Origin: CAYPAV01 sp964408805
GTDB lineage: Bacteria > Pseudomonadota > Alphaproteobacteria > UBA8366
Reading direction: 5' to 3'
NCBI GenBank assembly: GCA_964408805.1
Contig: CAYPAV010000006.1
Location: forward strand, 62,001 to 126,000
DNA length: 64,000 nucleotides
A model generated the notes under the pieces. It saw only the letters and a program-made list of their open reading frames with translations. It was not told where the DNA came from and ran no database searches. The translations under genes and the position numbers were made by a program. Shown here piece by piece: positions 35,741 to 44,597 of this stretch; the stretch's first letter is position 1, and the number at the start of each line of letters is the position of its first letter.

Positions 35741-36598
35741 ATGAAGAAAATACTCGTACCTCTGAGCGGAAGAGACAGCGACAATATCGCGCTCGAAACG
35801 GCACTCTCGATCGCGCGGCGATTTGGTTCGCATATCGAGGTTCTGCATGTCAGACCCGACGCAGAGCGGACACTGCCCTATATCGGCGAAACCGTGTCGG
35901 GTCCTTTGATCGAGGAAATCATCGATAAGCTGGATGCCGATGCGGACAGCGCGGCGAAAGGTGCGGACGAGGCCTTCGAGGCTTGGCGGGGAAAAGCCGG
36001 TATCGCGGCGGCGACCGCGCCCGGCAACGATGGACCAACCTGCGAATTCGTCGCCTGCCACGGCGGCCGGGACGCAATGATCGCGGCCCGGGCGCGAACG
36101 GCGGATCTGACGATATTCCGCGCCCCCGGCGCCAACGATACGCCCGGCGCGTATGCCGATGTGGAAGCGGCATTGATGGCCAGCGGTCGGCCGCTGATGC
36201 TGGCGCCGGACAAACTCGATGAAGCGCTTGCAAGCAAGGTCGTCGTGGCCTGGAACGACAGCGTCGAATCGGCGCGTGCGGTGGCGGCCGCCATGCCCTT
36301 CATCGAAGGCGCCGACGCGGTTACCGTGATTGCGGTCCGCGAGGACAAAGATGCACAGGTCGACCTGGATGGGATACGCAACCACCTCGCCTGGCACGGC
36401 GTCGAGGCAACGACTGATGTGGTCGACGCCAAGGACCGGATCGTCGGCGATGTCTTGATGGAACGTGCGGCGCGCCACAAGGGCGCTCTCCTGGTAATGG
36501 GCGGCTATACCCACAGCCGACTCCGCGAGCAGGTCTTCGGCGGCGTCACCCAGGACATCCTCGAGCTTTCCGAGGTGCCGGTCCTGATGGTGCACTGA
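35741..36598 (+). CDS. Universal stress protein, tandem UspA domains
   Basis: 285 residues from ATG at 35741; GGAAAGGAG lies upstream and earlier in-frame codons do not fit a protein start. Two UspA-like domains: residues 1-150 start MKKILVPLSGRDSDNIALE, and residues 160-285 carry the GGYTHSRLREQVFGGVT ATP-loop (G-2x-G-9x-G-S/T like). The first domain has lost the loop, as is common in tandem proteins. Cytoplasmic stress or hypoxia protein. Preceded by an FNR-type box, followed 19 bases later by a small acidic gene. Confidence 0.93.
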   Translation: MKKILVPLSGRDSDNIALETALSIARRFGSHIEVLHVRPDAERTLPYIGETVSGPLIEEIIDKLDADADSAAKGADEAFEAWRGKAGIAAATAPGNDGPTCEFVACHGGRDAMIAARARTADLTIFRAPGANDTPGAYADVEAALMASGRPLMLAPDKLDEALASKVVVAWNDSVESARAVAAAMPFIEGADAVTVIAVREDKDAQVDLDGIRNHLAWHGVEATTDVVDAKDRIVGDVLMERAARHKGALLVMGGYTHSRLREQVFGGVTQDILELSEVPVLMVH

Positions 36599-36617
36599 AC
36601 GCAAGGAGGACAAGATA

Positions 36618-36977
36618 ATGAAACTGAAAAAGATTCGATTGGAACTGGCGCGCTGCCCGGAATACCCGAACGGCAGCGACGAGTTCGGCTACGAGATCGA
36701 CGCCCCCCTGACCAAGGACGGACATATCGACCAGGCGGCCTGGAAGTCGGTCAAGAACCGTTGCGCCGTCCGCCGCTTCGGCAAGTACGACGATGACGAG
36801 CACGGTCTTCTGATCCATACCATCCGGGGCTGGCTGTTCGATTACGATCCTGACGAGGAGGACGACGACGAGCCCCTGTTCCGCCTGGACAACCACCTGT
36901 TCAATGAAGGCGAGTACGTGACGGTCACCGAGCATGACGGTCAGGAACGGGCCTTCCAGGTGGTAGACGTCCGCTAA
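36618..36977 (+). CDS. Acidic protein of unknown function (119 residues)
   Basis: 119 residues, ATG at 36618 with AAGGAGGACAAG upstream. Starts MKLKKIRLELARCPEYPNGS; middle has a strongly acidic patch DYDPDEEDDDEP. No membrane segment. I recognise the general pattern of a small conserved alphaproteobacterial protein linked to universal stress genes, but no function. It begins 19 bases after the uspA stop, so it is almost certainly co-transcribed under the FNR-type box. Confidence 0.75.
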   Translation: MKLKKIRLELARCPEYPNGSDEFGYEIDAPLTKDGHIDQAAWKSVKNRCAVRRFGKYDDDEHGLLIHTIRGWLFDYDPDEEDDDEPLFRLDNHLFNEGEYVTVTEHDGQERAFQVVDVR

Positions 36978-37019
36978 TCCCGCGTGCGAAGACCGGCGCT
37001 TTGCGCTAGTCTCCGATCC

Positions 37020-37772
37020 ATGGAAAACGAGTCACGAACCGCGATCCTGACGGGTGCCAGCCGCGGCATCGGTCATGCGACCGTCATGCGGTTCTCGCAG
37101 GAAGGCTGGCGCATCATCACCTGCTCCCGGGACGACGTACCGGAAGCCTGCAAGCGCGATCCCAACTGGGCGATCCACATTCCAACCGACCTCTATGATG
37201 AAGCATCGGTCGCGGCTTTTATCGAACAGGCGAACGAGGTTCTCGACGGGGCGCCGCTGAACGCACTCGTGAACAATGCGGCCGTCTCGCCGAAGACTCC
37301 GTTCAAGGAACGGCTCGGCTGCCTCAATGGCGATATCGAGGGCTGGCGCGAGGTGTATCAACTCAATCTCTTCGCGCCGATCATGCTATGCCGAGGGTTC
37401 GGGGCCGCTTTGGGCCGGGGTGCTAGGGCGGGCGGCGGGGCCGTGGTCAACATCACCTCGATTGCCGGGCACTCGATCCACCCTTTCGCCGGCTCGGCCT
37501 ATTCGACCTCGAAGGCGGCCCTTTCGGCGCTGACCCGGGAGCTGGCGGTCGAGTTCGCCGAGTTCGGCGTCCGCTGCAACGCGGTCGCCCCCGGCGAGAT
37601 CGAAACCGAGATGATCGGCGAGGAATACGAGCCCCTGATCAACCGCATCCCGATGCACCGGATGGGAACGCCCGAGGAAGTCGCCGGCTGCGTCTTCCAG
37701 CTTTGCTCGCCCGATTTCGGCTACGTCACCGGCACCGAGGTCTTCGTCACCGGCGGCCAGCACGTTTACTAG
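37020..37772 (+). CDS. Short-chain dehydrogenase/reductase
   Basis: 250 residues from ATG at 37020; the GTG at 36984 would overlap nothing but lies before a poor site. Contains LTGASRGIGHATVMRF, NNAAVSP, a Ser-Tyr-Lys region ending YSTSKAALSA and the CNAVAPGEIETEMI tail, so a classical SDR. Its TAG overlaps the convergent methylaspartate ammonia-lyase stop in the shared tetramer CTAG (37769-37772). Substrate unknown. Confidence 0.9.
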   Translation: MENESRTAILTGASRGIGHATVMRFSQEGWRIITCSRDDVPEACKRDPNWAIHIPTDLYDEASVAAFIEQANEVLDGAPLNALVNNAAVSPKTPFKERLGCLNGDIEGWREVYQLNLFAPIMLCRGFGAALGRGARAGGGAVVNITSIAGHSIHPFAGSAYSTSKAALSALTRELAVEFAEFGVRCNAVAPGEIETEMIGEEYEPLINRIPMHRMGTPEEVAGCVFQLCSPDFGYVTGTEVFVTGGQHVY

Positions 37773-39010
37773 CCCGTACGCCCCCTGATCATCGCCAGAG
37801 TCCGGCTCATCTCGTTCCGGAGAATGACGAGGCCTTCGTCGACGCCCTGTCCGGGCTTGTTCATCAGAACGTCGGCCCGGCAGGCGAGCGCGATATGGGA
37901 CGAAATGCGGGCCGACTGGTCGGTCTCGTTGGCGGAGCCGCCGCAATAGGCGCCGATGCCGGATTGCCGGCAATACAGCAGCGCCTCGATCGTGTTGTTG
38001 AGACCGCCGAGATCCGGCATTTTGACCTGGATGTAATCGACCGCCGCCGCATCAGCGAAGGCCTTGGCGTCGTCCAGCGTATTGCACCACTCGTCGGCGA
38101 CCAGTTTGGCGCCACAGCCCGCCTCGGCGAGGTTCGCCTTCAGTTGGGAAAAGGTCTCTATCTGGGCCTGCCGGGTTTCGGCGACGACGGGTGTTTCGAC
38201 AAGCAGCTCATAGGGTGCCGACCGCTCGGCCAGTCGGACGATGAATTCCGACATCCGCCCGGCGTCCATCTCGCACATCGCCCCGATGCCGCCATAGACG
38301 TCGAGATGAATGGCCGGATGGTAGCCCTCCCCGCCGAGTTCGCCGATCCGCCTCGACAGCCAGCTGGTGTATTCCAGGATCGCCGCACCGTCGACCCCAA
38401 GATCACCCGCCGTAACGAAGTTGGCATGGGGCAACACCTCGACCCCCTTCAGCATCATCTTCTCGGCCTGGAAGGGCTGATCGGTCGGACACATGCCGAG
38501 GATGGGAATTGCCTCGGTCGCGATCTCGGTACCGTAATCGCGCGCCACGGTCTCGGCCATGGTCTCGTGGCGGGCCAAGGCGGCGGCATGCAGCAGCGCC
38601 TGGGTCATCCCGTATCGAACGGCCGTATGAAGACCCTTCCCTTCAACCTCCAGGGCGTCGATTTCCTCGGCGAAGGGGCGAAAAGCGTCGATCTCGCGGC
38701 CGACCAGCCGGCTGCGGATTTCTCCCTCGATGATCGGTAGATGCACCGCCGCCCGGAACACCGGATCGCGCCCGGCGGCACCCGAGAAGATCACGTCCAT
38801 GCAATCGCCATGGGCGGTCTGGCCGTCCTCCAGGCGGATCATCACGGAGATCATCTCGCCGGGCTGGAGAATCCGTCGGAAACCCGGCGTCACCGTATCT
38901 CCCTCCATGTCGATGCCGTTCGCCCGCGCATTCCCGGCACGGACCGCGGCCAGATCCTTGATCATGTATCCGGATACCCCGGTTACGCACGTGACATCTG
39001 AAATCTTCAT
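37769..39010 (-). CDS. mal: Methylaspartate ammonia-lyase
   Basis: 413 residues from ATG at 39010 (AGGTAACC upstream), exactly the length of clostridial MAL. LPHANFV carries the catalytic His, and YIQVKMPDLGGLNNT carries the base Lys; ADEWCNT and GAYCGGSANET complete the enolase-superfamily site. It deaminates 3-methylaspartate to mesaconate, with Mg2+. In glutamate fermentation and in the methylaspartate cycle it follows glutamate mutase, but no mutase gene is in the window. The HpcH/CitE-like and MaoC-like genes 11 kb away could act on mesaconyl-CoA; that link is inference. Confidence 0.93.
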   Translation of the reverse strand: MKISDVTCVTGVSGYMIKDLAAVRAGNARANGIDMEGDTVTPGFRRILQPGEMISVMIRLEDGQTAHGDCMDVIFSGAAGRDPVFRAAVHLPIIEGEIRSRLVGREIDAFRPFAEEIDALEVEGKGLHTAVRYGMTQALLHAAALARHETMAETVARDYGTEIATEAIPILGMCPTDQPFQAEKMMLKGVEVLPHANFVTAGDLGVDGAAILEYTSWLSRRIGELGGEGYHPAIHLDVYGGIGAMCEMDAGRMSEFIVRLAERSAPYELLVETPVVAETRQAQIETFSQLKANLAEAGCGAKLVADEWCNTLDDAKAFADAAAVDYIQVKMPDLGGLNNTIEALLYCRQSGIGAYCGGSANETDQSARISSHIALACRADVLMNKPGQGVDEGLVILRNEMSRTLAMIRGRTG

Positions 39011-39047
39011 TCCGGTTACCTTTCTCGACCCGTCTTTCAATAAAAGT

Positions 39048-39065
39048 CGACCGACCGACCGACCG
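39048..39065. repeat. Short CGAC tandem repeat between mal and MATE genes
   Basis: CGAC repeated four and a half times (18 bases) in the gap between mal and the MATE gene. It may arise by slippage; it does not change any coding frame. Confidence 0.6.
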
Positions 39066-39104
39066 CGCAAGGTGGCGGGCCGTTCCGTCATCATAAAGGC
39101 AGCC

Positions 39105-40427
39105 TTACACCTTGATAGAGGCCCAGTCGCCGCGCGACCAAAGAACGGCGTAAATCGCCGCCTGGAGTGCGCGATAAGCGATCCAGGCGATCCAAATGCC
39201 GAGTATCCCGTATCCAAGATAGGCGCCGACGAACCAGGCCGCCGGCAAGCCGATGAGCCACTGGGTCGAGACCGAGACCGCCATCGATGCCTTGGCCGCT
39301 CCCGCCCCTTTCAGACAGTTGCCGAGCGTCGTCGCCGCCGCCTCTATGACAATGGTCGCGCCCATGAGCCGGAGCGGCCCGGCACCAAGCGCCAGCGTTG
39401 CGGATTCGTGCAAGAATCCGGAAAGGATCAGCTCCGGCGCCAGCACCGCCGGCGCGCCGATCGCGATGAGCACGACTGAGGTGATCCGAACCACATCCCA
39501 ACCCCAGCGTTTCGCTTCGCCAAAATCGCCGGCACCGAGCGCCTGTCCAACCAGGGAAAGACCCGCGAGACCGAAACCGGCACATGGCAGGATCGCCACC
39601 AGATAAAGCGTAATCAGCACGTTCGAGACGGCGACCTCGGCGGTGCCGATTCGGCCCAATATCCAGAACAGGGCTATCAGGCCAACCGAGAACAGCAAGG
39701 CCTGCATCGCCGCGGGCAGTGCCAGACGGACCATGGTCGCCATCGTCGCGCGGTCGGGCAGGCCATGAAGAAAGCCGTTCGCGCGCGCCAAGCGGAAGGA
39801 GAAGACGAAGTAAATCACCGTCCCCAGATAATTGGCGATCATACTGGCCCAGCCCGCGCCCTCCGCGCCCATCTCGGGAAAGCCGAACTTGCCGAAGATC
39901 AGAAGATAGTTCAGCAGAATATTCGCGATGTGCATGGCGACCAGTGTTTTCAGGTAAATCCCGGACAGGTTCACGCCGGTCCAATATCCACGAAAAGCGA
40001 AATTCATGCCGACCGCGGTAGCGGCGAGGACCCGCGCCCTGAGATAGGGCACGCCGTCGGCGCGCACCTCGGGGTCGGGATTGAGCACCGCGAACAAGTG
40101 AGGCGCCAGACTATAGGCCACGGCGCTGATCAGAATCCCCACGCCGATTGCCATCAACAAGCCGCCGTTTAGCGGCGCCGCCGCGACGCTCTCCCGCTTT
40201 TCGCCAACTCGGCGCGCGGACATCGCCTGAACCCCGCTCGCGAGCCCCATCACGACGGCGATGAAGAAAAAATTGGCATAGCCGCCGACACCAACGCCAG
40301 CGAGCGCCGTTGGACCGAGGACGCCGACCATCGCCGTGTCGACGAGGTTAAAGATATTCTGCGACAGCATCCCGCCGATAATCGGCAGGGCGAGGAGTAG
40401 AATGCTTCGCGCCCGCGTCCGGTCCAC
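39105..40427 (-). CDS. MATE family efflux transporter
   Basis: 440 residues, about 12 membrane segments in two pseudo-repeats. The N-terminus LALPIIGGMLSQNIFNLVDTAMVG and later GVQAMSARRVGEKRE are typical of the NorM/DinF group of Na+- or H+-coupled drug exporters. ATG at 40427; upstream of mal on the same strand, separated by about 94 bases. Likely exports cationic drugs or a metabolite; substrate not readable. The neighbouring acyl-CoA carboxylase gene ends nine bases before its start, so they may share a transcript. Confidence 0.93.
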   Translation of the reverse strand: MDRTRARSILLLALPIIGGMLSQNIFNLVDTAMVGVLGPTALAGVGVGGYANFFFIAVVMGLASGVQAMSARRVGEKRESVAAAPLNGGLLMAIGVGILISAVAYSLAPHLFAVLNPDPEVRADGVPYLRARVLAATAVGMNFAFRGYWTGVNLSGIYLKTLVAMHIANILLNYLLIFGKFGFPEMGAEGAGWASMIANYLGTVIYFVFSFRLARANGFLHGLPDRATMATMVRLALPAAMQALLFSVGLIALFWILGRIGTAEVAVSNVLITLYLVAILPCAGFGLAGLSLVGQALGAGDFGEAKRWGWDVVRITSVVLIAIGAPAVLAPELILSGFLHESATLALGAGPLRLMGATIVIEAAATTLGNCLKGAGAAKASMAVSVSTQWLIGLPAAWFVGAYLGYGILGIWIAWIAYRALQAAIYAVLWSRGDWASIKV

Positions 40428-40436
40428 GATCGCCCC

Positions 40437-42032
40437 TCAGATCGGTGAGATCGAACGGATCTTTGGCGGTTGTTTGGATTGGCGACGCGGCGGACAACCG
40501 GCCAGGGTGTGGATCAGAAAGCCGCGGGTCTCGCGCGGGTCGATCACGTTGTCGATGCCGAAATGCTCTGCCGCCCTGAGTGAGCCGAGCTGGCTCTTGA
40601 AGGTATCGATCAGCTCCTGCCGCCGGACCGCCGGATCGTCAGCCGCCTCGTAATCCCGTCGATAGGCGACATCGACGGCCCCCTCGACCGACATCGCGCA
40701 AATCTCCGCGGTCGGCCAGGCGACGCAGGCATCGGCGTCGAAGCTGCGCCCGCCCGCCATCGCGAAATAGCCGGCGCCGTAGCCCTTCCGAAGCACAATC
40801 GAGATGCGTGGCACGGTCGCGTGGCCGAGCTCGAAGAAGACCCGCCCGCTCCGCCGGCCAAGGCCACTCGCCTCTGCGCCGGACCCAATCGCAAATCCCG
40901 GCACGTCGACCAGGAAGACGAGCGGCAGCCCGAAGGCATCGCACAGACCGATGAAACGCGCCGCCTTCTCGCAGGCCTTCGCATCGAACATGCCCGCCAT
41001 TCGCATCGGCTGATTGGCGATAAAGCCGACTGGCCGACCGTCCAGTCGCGCCAATGACGTGATGATATTCGGCGCGTAGGTCGGTTTGAGCTCGAAGGTG
41101 CTCTCGGGGTCGGCCACGATCTCGATCACCCGCCGGACGTCGTAGGGTTTCCGCATATTGGCCGGTACGATATCGAGAAGTTCCTCCGCCGCATCGGCCG
41201 CCGGCTCGCGGGCCGCAGTCACCGGCAGCGGTTCCCGGCAGTTGGATGGAAAGTAGGAGAGAAAGCGCTTGATGGCAGAGAAGAGTTCCCCCTCGTCCGC
41301 CACCGCGAGATCGGCGAGCCCATATTTATCGGCCTGGATCTTGGCCCCACCCAAGGCTTGGTGCTCGATCTCTTCTCCCGTCCCGGCCTTGACCAGTGCC
41401 GGCCCCGCCATGCCCATGGTCGATTGATCGCGGATCATGACCACGAAATCAGCCAGCGAGGCGTAATTCGTGGGTCCGGCGAACCCCATGCCCATCATAC
41501 CCGTCACCAGCGGCGCCCAGCCCGATTGCCGCGCAAGCAATTCGAAAACCCCCGTCGTGCGCGAGAAATGTCGCGAATCCTGCCCGTCCTGGATACGATG
41601 CCCGCCGCCTTCCAGCAGAAAGACCAGCGGCACCCCGCGCTCCGTCGCAAGGGTGATCCCGCGATTGGTCTTTTGGGCGCCAACGATACCGGTGCTGCCG
41701 CCGAAGACCGTAAAGTCATGGGCCGAGACGATGGCATGGCGACCGTCGATCTTGGTCGATCCAACGACGACGCCGTCAGCGGGGGCGTCCAGGCCGGTAT
41801 TGAACTCGGTCTCGGCAACCGCCTTCACGAGATCTCCGAGTTCGAAGAAGCTACCCTCGTCGGTGAGGGCGGCGATCCGTTCGCGCGCGGTCAAGCGGTC
41901 GCGGCCGTGCTGCTTCGCGACCGCGGCGGGCCGGCCTTCATCGCGAACCGATGTCCGTGCGGCCTCGAGTTCCGCCAAGCGGGTCCTCGGTTCAACGCCA
42001 CCGTCCCCGTCATTGGTCTTCCTGTTCGCCAT
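40437..42032 (-). CDS. Acyl-CoA carboxylase beta (carboxyltransferase) subunit
   Basis: 531 residues, usual length for propionyl/methylcrotonyl-CoA carboxylase beta chains. N-terminal GRDRLTARERIAALTDEGSFFELGD, the two crotonase-like halves with GGSTGIVGAQKTNRG and GRPVGFIANQPMRMAG, and the acyl-CoA site segments VDVPGFAIGSGAEASGLGRRSGR. Transfers a carboxyl from carboxybiotin to an acyl-CoA. No biotin carboxylase/BCCP subunit is adjacent, so its alpha subunit must be encoded elsewhere. ATG at 42032; divergent from the cupin gene at 42149. First gene of the unit with MATE and mal. Confidence 0.93.
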   Translation of the reverse strand: MANRKTNDGDGGVEPRTRLAELEAARTSVRDEGRPAAVAKQHGRDRLTARERIAALTDEGSFFELGDLVKAVAETEFNTGLDAPADGVVVGSTKIDGRHAIVSAHDFTVFGGSTGIVGAQKTNRGITLATERGVPLVFLLEGGGHRIQDGQDSRHFSRTTGVFELLARQSGWAPLVTGMMGMGFAGPTNYASLADFVVMIRDQSTMGMAGPALVKAGTGEEIEHQALGGAKIQADKYGLADLAVADEGELFSAIKRFLSYFPSNCREPLPVTAAREPAADAAEELLDIVPANMRKPYDVRRVIEIVADPESTFELKPTYAPNIITSLARLDGRPVGFIANQPMRMAGMFDAKACEKAARFIGLCDAFGLPLVFLVDVPGFAIGSGAEASGLGRRSGRVFFELGHATVPRISIVLRKGYGAGYFAMAGGRSFDADACVAWPTAEICAMSVEGAVDVAYRRDYEAADDPAVRRQELIDTFKSQLGSLRAAEHFGIDNVIDPRETRGFLIHTLAGCPPRRQSKQPPKIRSISPI

Positions 42033-42148
42033 GGTCTCGCTCCACTTGCATCGACGCCAAAAGACAATGTGGCCCGGTTGGCCCCTTTTTCATCGGCTTC
42101 AAACGAGCTATCTATGTCTCGGAGAATTCAAACCGAAAGAGGTCTGCG

Positions 42149-42658
42149 ATGGGATACACGCTCGATAAATTCGCTGGCGAATGCCACGACATTCTGACCG
42201 CCGATCCCGGCCCCGACGGCCGGCAGAAAGTCACAGAATTGCTGCGGAAGGTTCTGGTCGACGATACATTCGTCGCCGAGAATTTCGGCGAGGACAATAC
42301 GGAGAAGCGGCGGATCATGTACGAAGACCCGGATTTGGGGTTCTGTATTTGCTCGCACGTTCACGCGGGCGCCGCCGAATCGCCGCCGCATGCGCATGGC
42401 GACCATTGGGCCATCTACGGCCAGGTCGAGGGCCAGACCGAGATGTTCGAGTGGGAGTTCGTGGAACCGTCGTCGAGCCCCGACGAGAGCAATAAGGTCA
42501 AGGCGACCACGTCCTACGAAATGAATCCGGGCGACGCCTTTTTGTATAACGAGGGCGTCATGCACTCGCCGACGCGCCGGAAGACAACGAAGCTCGTCCG
42601 TATCGAAGGCAAGAATCTGGACACGATCAAGCGGGTCTACCACGTTCGCGCGGAATAG
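42149..42658 (+). CDS. Cupin-like small protein
   Basis: 169 residues from ATG at 42149 (AAAGAGG upstream). The middle contains HVHAGAAESPPHAHGDHWAIYGQ, with several His positioned as cupin metal ligands, followed by VEGQTEMFEWEF and a second strand block ending FLYNEGVMHSPTRR. It looks like a single-domain metal-binding cupin, perhaps a dioxygenase or 2,4'-dihydroxyacetophenone-dioxygenase-like protein. Monocistronic; ended by a strong terminator. Function not assigned. Confidence 0.78.
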   Translation: MGYTLDKFAGECHDILTADPGPDGRQKVTELLRKVLVDDTFVAENFGEDNTEKRRIMYEDPDLGFCICSHVHAGAAESPPHAHGDHWAIYGQVEGQTEMFEWEFVEPSSSPDESNKVKATTSYEMNPGDAFLYNEGVMHSPTRRKTTKLVRIEGKNLDTIKRVYHVRAE

Positions 42659-42680
42659 TTCGAGCCGATTTGAATGGAGA

Positions 42681-42710
42681 AACCCGGGCCAATAGGTCCG
42701 GGTTTTCTTT
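42681..42710 (+). terminator. Rho-independent terminator after the cupin-like gene
   Basis: AACCCGGGCC pairs with GGTCCGGGTT (42681-42690 with 42695-42704, one G-T) around an AATA loop, then TTCTTTT. It lies 22 bases after the cupin stop. The stem is also just past the convergent PadR-like gene stop (42714), so it may serve both. Confidence 0.9.
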
Positions 42711-42713
42711 TAC

Positions 42714-43247
42714 CTAGCCCCCGGCCTTCGTCGCCAGCTCGTCGAACCAGTCGATCCGATCGCGCAGCTGGGCGATCTCGAAATCGAGCCATTCGGCGAA
42801 GGCACCGTCGGCGCCGTTGCCGCGAAGATCGATCAGGCGGGTGGCCTCGCCCTCGCACATCTCGCGCATCAACTCGGCCTGTTCGCGTCGGTCACCTCCG
42901 TCAAGGAGATGCAGGAACCGCATCTTGAGGGCGATCACCAGCTTGCCGACATCGTTGACGGGTGCCCGCACCCGCGAGGTCATCAAGGTCGTGAACTGTT
43001 CCCGCCCCGCCTCGGTGATCCGCAAGCGGGCATCTTCGTCGGCGCCATCAAGCAGTTCCGCCAAGCCTTCATAGGAAAGGACCTCTAGCGAGGTGCCGAG
43101 CAGGTCGAGTGACGGGCCGGCGATGCGGCCGACGAAGTGACGAATCTCGCTCGCCAGTTCGCCATAGGCGCGTTCGCCCTCGATCAAGCCGCCAAGGGCG
43201 GCAAGGCGGATCGCCTCGGCCGGTATGAGCGTGTTGTCTCTATACAT
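42714..43247 (-). CDS. PadR-like transcriptional regulator
   Basis: 177 residues. N-terminal residues 8-85 read as a winged helix (IPAEAIRLAALGGLIEGERAYGELASEIRHF, then LRITEAGREQF); the C-terminal part, residues 100-177, is a helical dimerisation region rich in Leu and Arg, as in PadR proteins. ATG at 43247. No partner gene is adjacent in the obvious operator position; hemA lies 48 bases upstream on the same strand. It might regulate hemA or the nearby cupin gene; not provable here. Confidence 0.65.
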   Translation of the reverse strand: MYRDNTLIPAEAIRLAALGGLIEGERAYGELASEIRHFVGRIAGPSLDLLGTSLEVLSYEGLAELLDGADEDARLRITEAGREQFTTLMTSRVRAPVNDVGKLVIALKMRFLHLLDGGDRREQAELMREMCEGEATRLIDLRGNGADGAFAEWLDFEIAQLRDRIDWFDELATKAGG

Positions 43248-43295
43248 CGGTGCCAGTCATACACTATTCCGCCCCGATGCGCTATTCGGGAATGG

Positions 43296-44516
43296 TCAGG
43301 CCGCTCGTTTCAGCGACAATCCTTCCCAAACCTCCGTCAAGGCCGTCACCAGAAGATCCATATCCGAATCGTCGTGAAGCGGCGAGGGCGTGAATCGCAG
43401 GCGCTCGGTCCCACGCGGCACGGTCGGATAGTTGATCGGCTGGACGTAGATGCCATAGCGATCCATCAAGGTGTCGCTGGCCTGCTTGCAGAGCCGGGGA
43501 TCGCCGACAAGGACGGGCACAATATGCGTGACCGACGGCATCACCGGAATGCCGGCCTCGCCGAGGCGCCCCTTCAGGGTCGCCGCGCGTTCCTGATGGC
43601 GCTCGCGAAGGGCGGCGCCGTGCTCACCCCGGACCAGCTTGATGCTCGTCAGGGCGCCAGCCGCCACCGCCGGCGGTACCGCCGTCGTGAAAATAAATCC
43701 CTGACCGTAGGAGCGAACGCAGTCGATCATATTGGCGCTGCCCGCGATATAACCGCCGACCACGCCGAAGGCCTTGGCCATCGTGCCCTGGATGATCGTG
43801 ATACGGTCCATCAACCCGTCTCGGTCCGCGACCCCGCCTCCGCCCGGGCCATACATGCCGACCGCATGGACCTCGTCCAGGAAGGTCATGGCGTTGTATT
43901 TATCGGCAAGGTCCACGAAGGCCTCGATCGGGGCCACGTCGCCATCCATCGAATAGACGCTCTCGAAGACGATCATCTTCGGACGATCGGGATCGTCCGC
44001 CTTGAGCAGGCGCTCGAGATCGGCCGGGTCGTTGTGCTTGAAGATCCGCTTATCCGTATTGGCGTGACGGATGCCCTCGATCATCGAATTGTGGTTCAGT
44101 TCGTCGGAATAGATGATGCATTTCATCATCGACCCCAGGGTCGCCAACGTGGTGTCGTTGGCGACATAGCCGGAGGTGAAGATCAGCGCGCTCTCGGTGC
44201 CGTGCAGCGACGCCAGTTCTTCCTCCAGCAGCACATGGTAATGATTGGTGCCGGAGATATTCCGCGTGCCGCCGGCGCCCGCGCCACAGCGATCCAGTGC
44301 ATCCTTCATCGCCGCCATCACCTCGGCGTTCTGGCCCATGCCGAGATAGTCGTTCGAACACCAGACCGTCACGTCGTTGACCTGGCCGCCTTCATGGAAA
44401 TGCGCGCGCGGAAATCCGCCCGCCTGACGTTCGAGATCGGCGAAGACACGGTAGCGGCCCTCGTCGTGCAGATCCGCCAGCTTATCCGCAAAGAATTTCT
44501 CGTAATCCATGGCCAC
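43296..44516 (-). CDS. hemA: 5-aminolevulinate synthase
   Basis: 406 residues, the alphaproteobacterial ALAS length. CSNDYLGMGQN, GGTRNISGTNHYHVLLE, DEVHAVGMYG and TMAKAFGVVGGYIAG with the PLP-binding Lys. Condenses glycine with succinyl-CoA to 5-aminolevulinate, first step of C4 heme synthesis; strong evidence that the organism is an alphaproteobacterium. ATG at 44516. The aminotransferase gene ends 81 bases upstream; a short inverted repeat TTAAC-N7-GTTAA (44556-44572) lies between them. Confidence 0.97.
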   Translation of the reverse strand: MAMDYEKFFADKLADLHDEGRYRVFADLERQAGGFPRAHFHEGGQVNDVTVWCSNDYLGMGQNAEVMAAMKDALDRCGAGAGGTRNISGTNHYHVLLEEELASLHGTESALIFTSGYVANDTTLATLGSMMKCIIYSDELNHNSMIEGIRHANTDKRIFKHNDPADLERLLKADDPDRPKMIVFESVYSMDGDVAPIEAFVDLADKYNAMTFLDEVHAVGMYGPGGGGVADRDGLMDRITIIQGTMAKAFGVVGGYIAGSANMIDCVRSYGQGFIFTTAVPPAVAAGALTSIKLVRGEHGAALRERHQERAATLKGRLGEAGIPVMPSVTHIVPVLVGDPRLCKQASDTLMDRYGIYVQPINYPTVPRGTERLRFTPSPLHDDSDMDLLVTALTEVWEGLSLKRAA

Positions 44517-44555
44517 CTCCGTGCGCCGCCAATTATCGCGGTACCAGGCTATTTA

Positions 44556-44572
44556 TTAACCAAGTTTGTTAA
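44556..44572 (-). promoter_or_regulatory. Inverted repeat upstream of hemA
   Basis: TTAAC at 44556-44560 and GTTAA at 44568-44572, with seven bases between, centred about 48 bases before the hemA ATG. AT-rich context in a GC-rich genome suggests a regulator site or promoter. No known regulator assigned. Confidence 0.35.
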
Positions 44573-44597
44573 CATATCACTAACTCCGGATCGCTCC

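Noticed and set aside
39048..39065. CGAC tandem repeat as a phase-variation switch
   Set aside because: It lies between genes, outside any coding frame, and is too short to suggest regulation.
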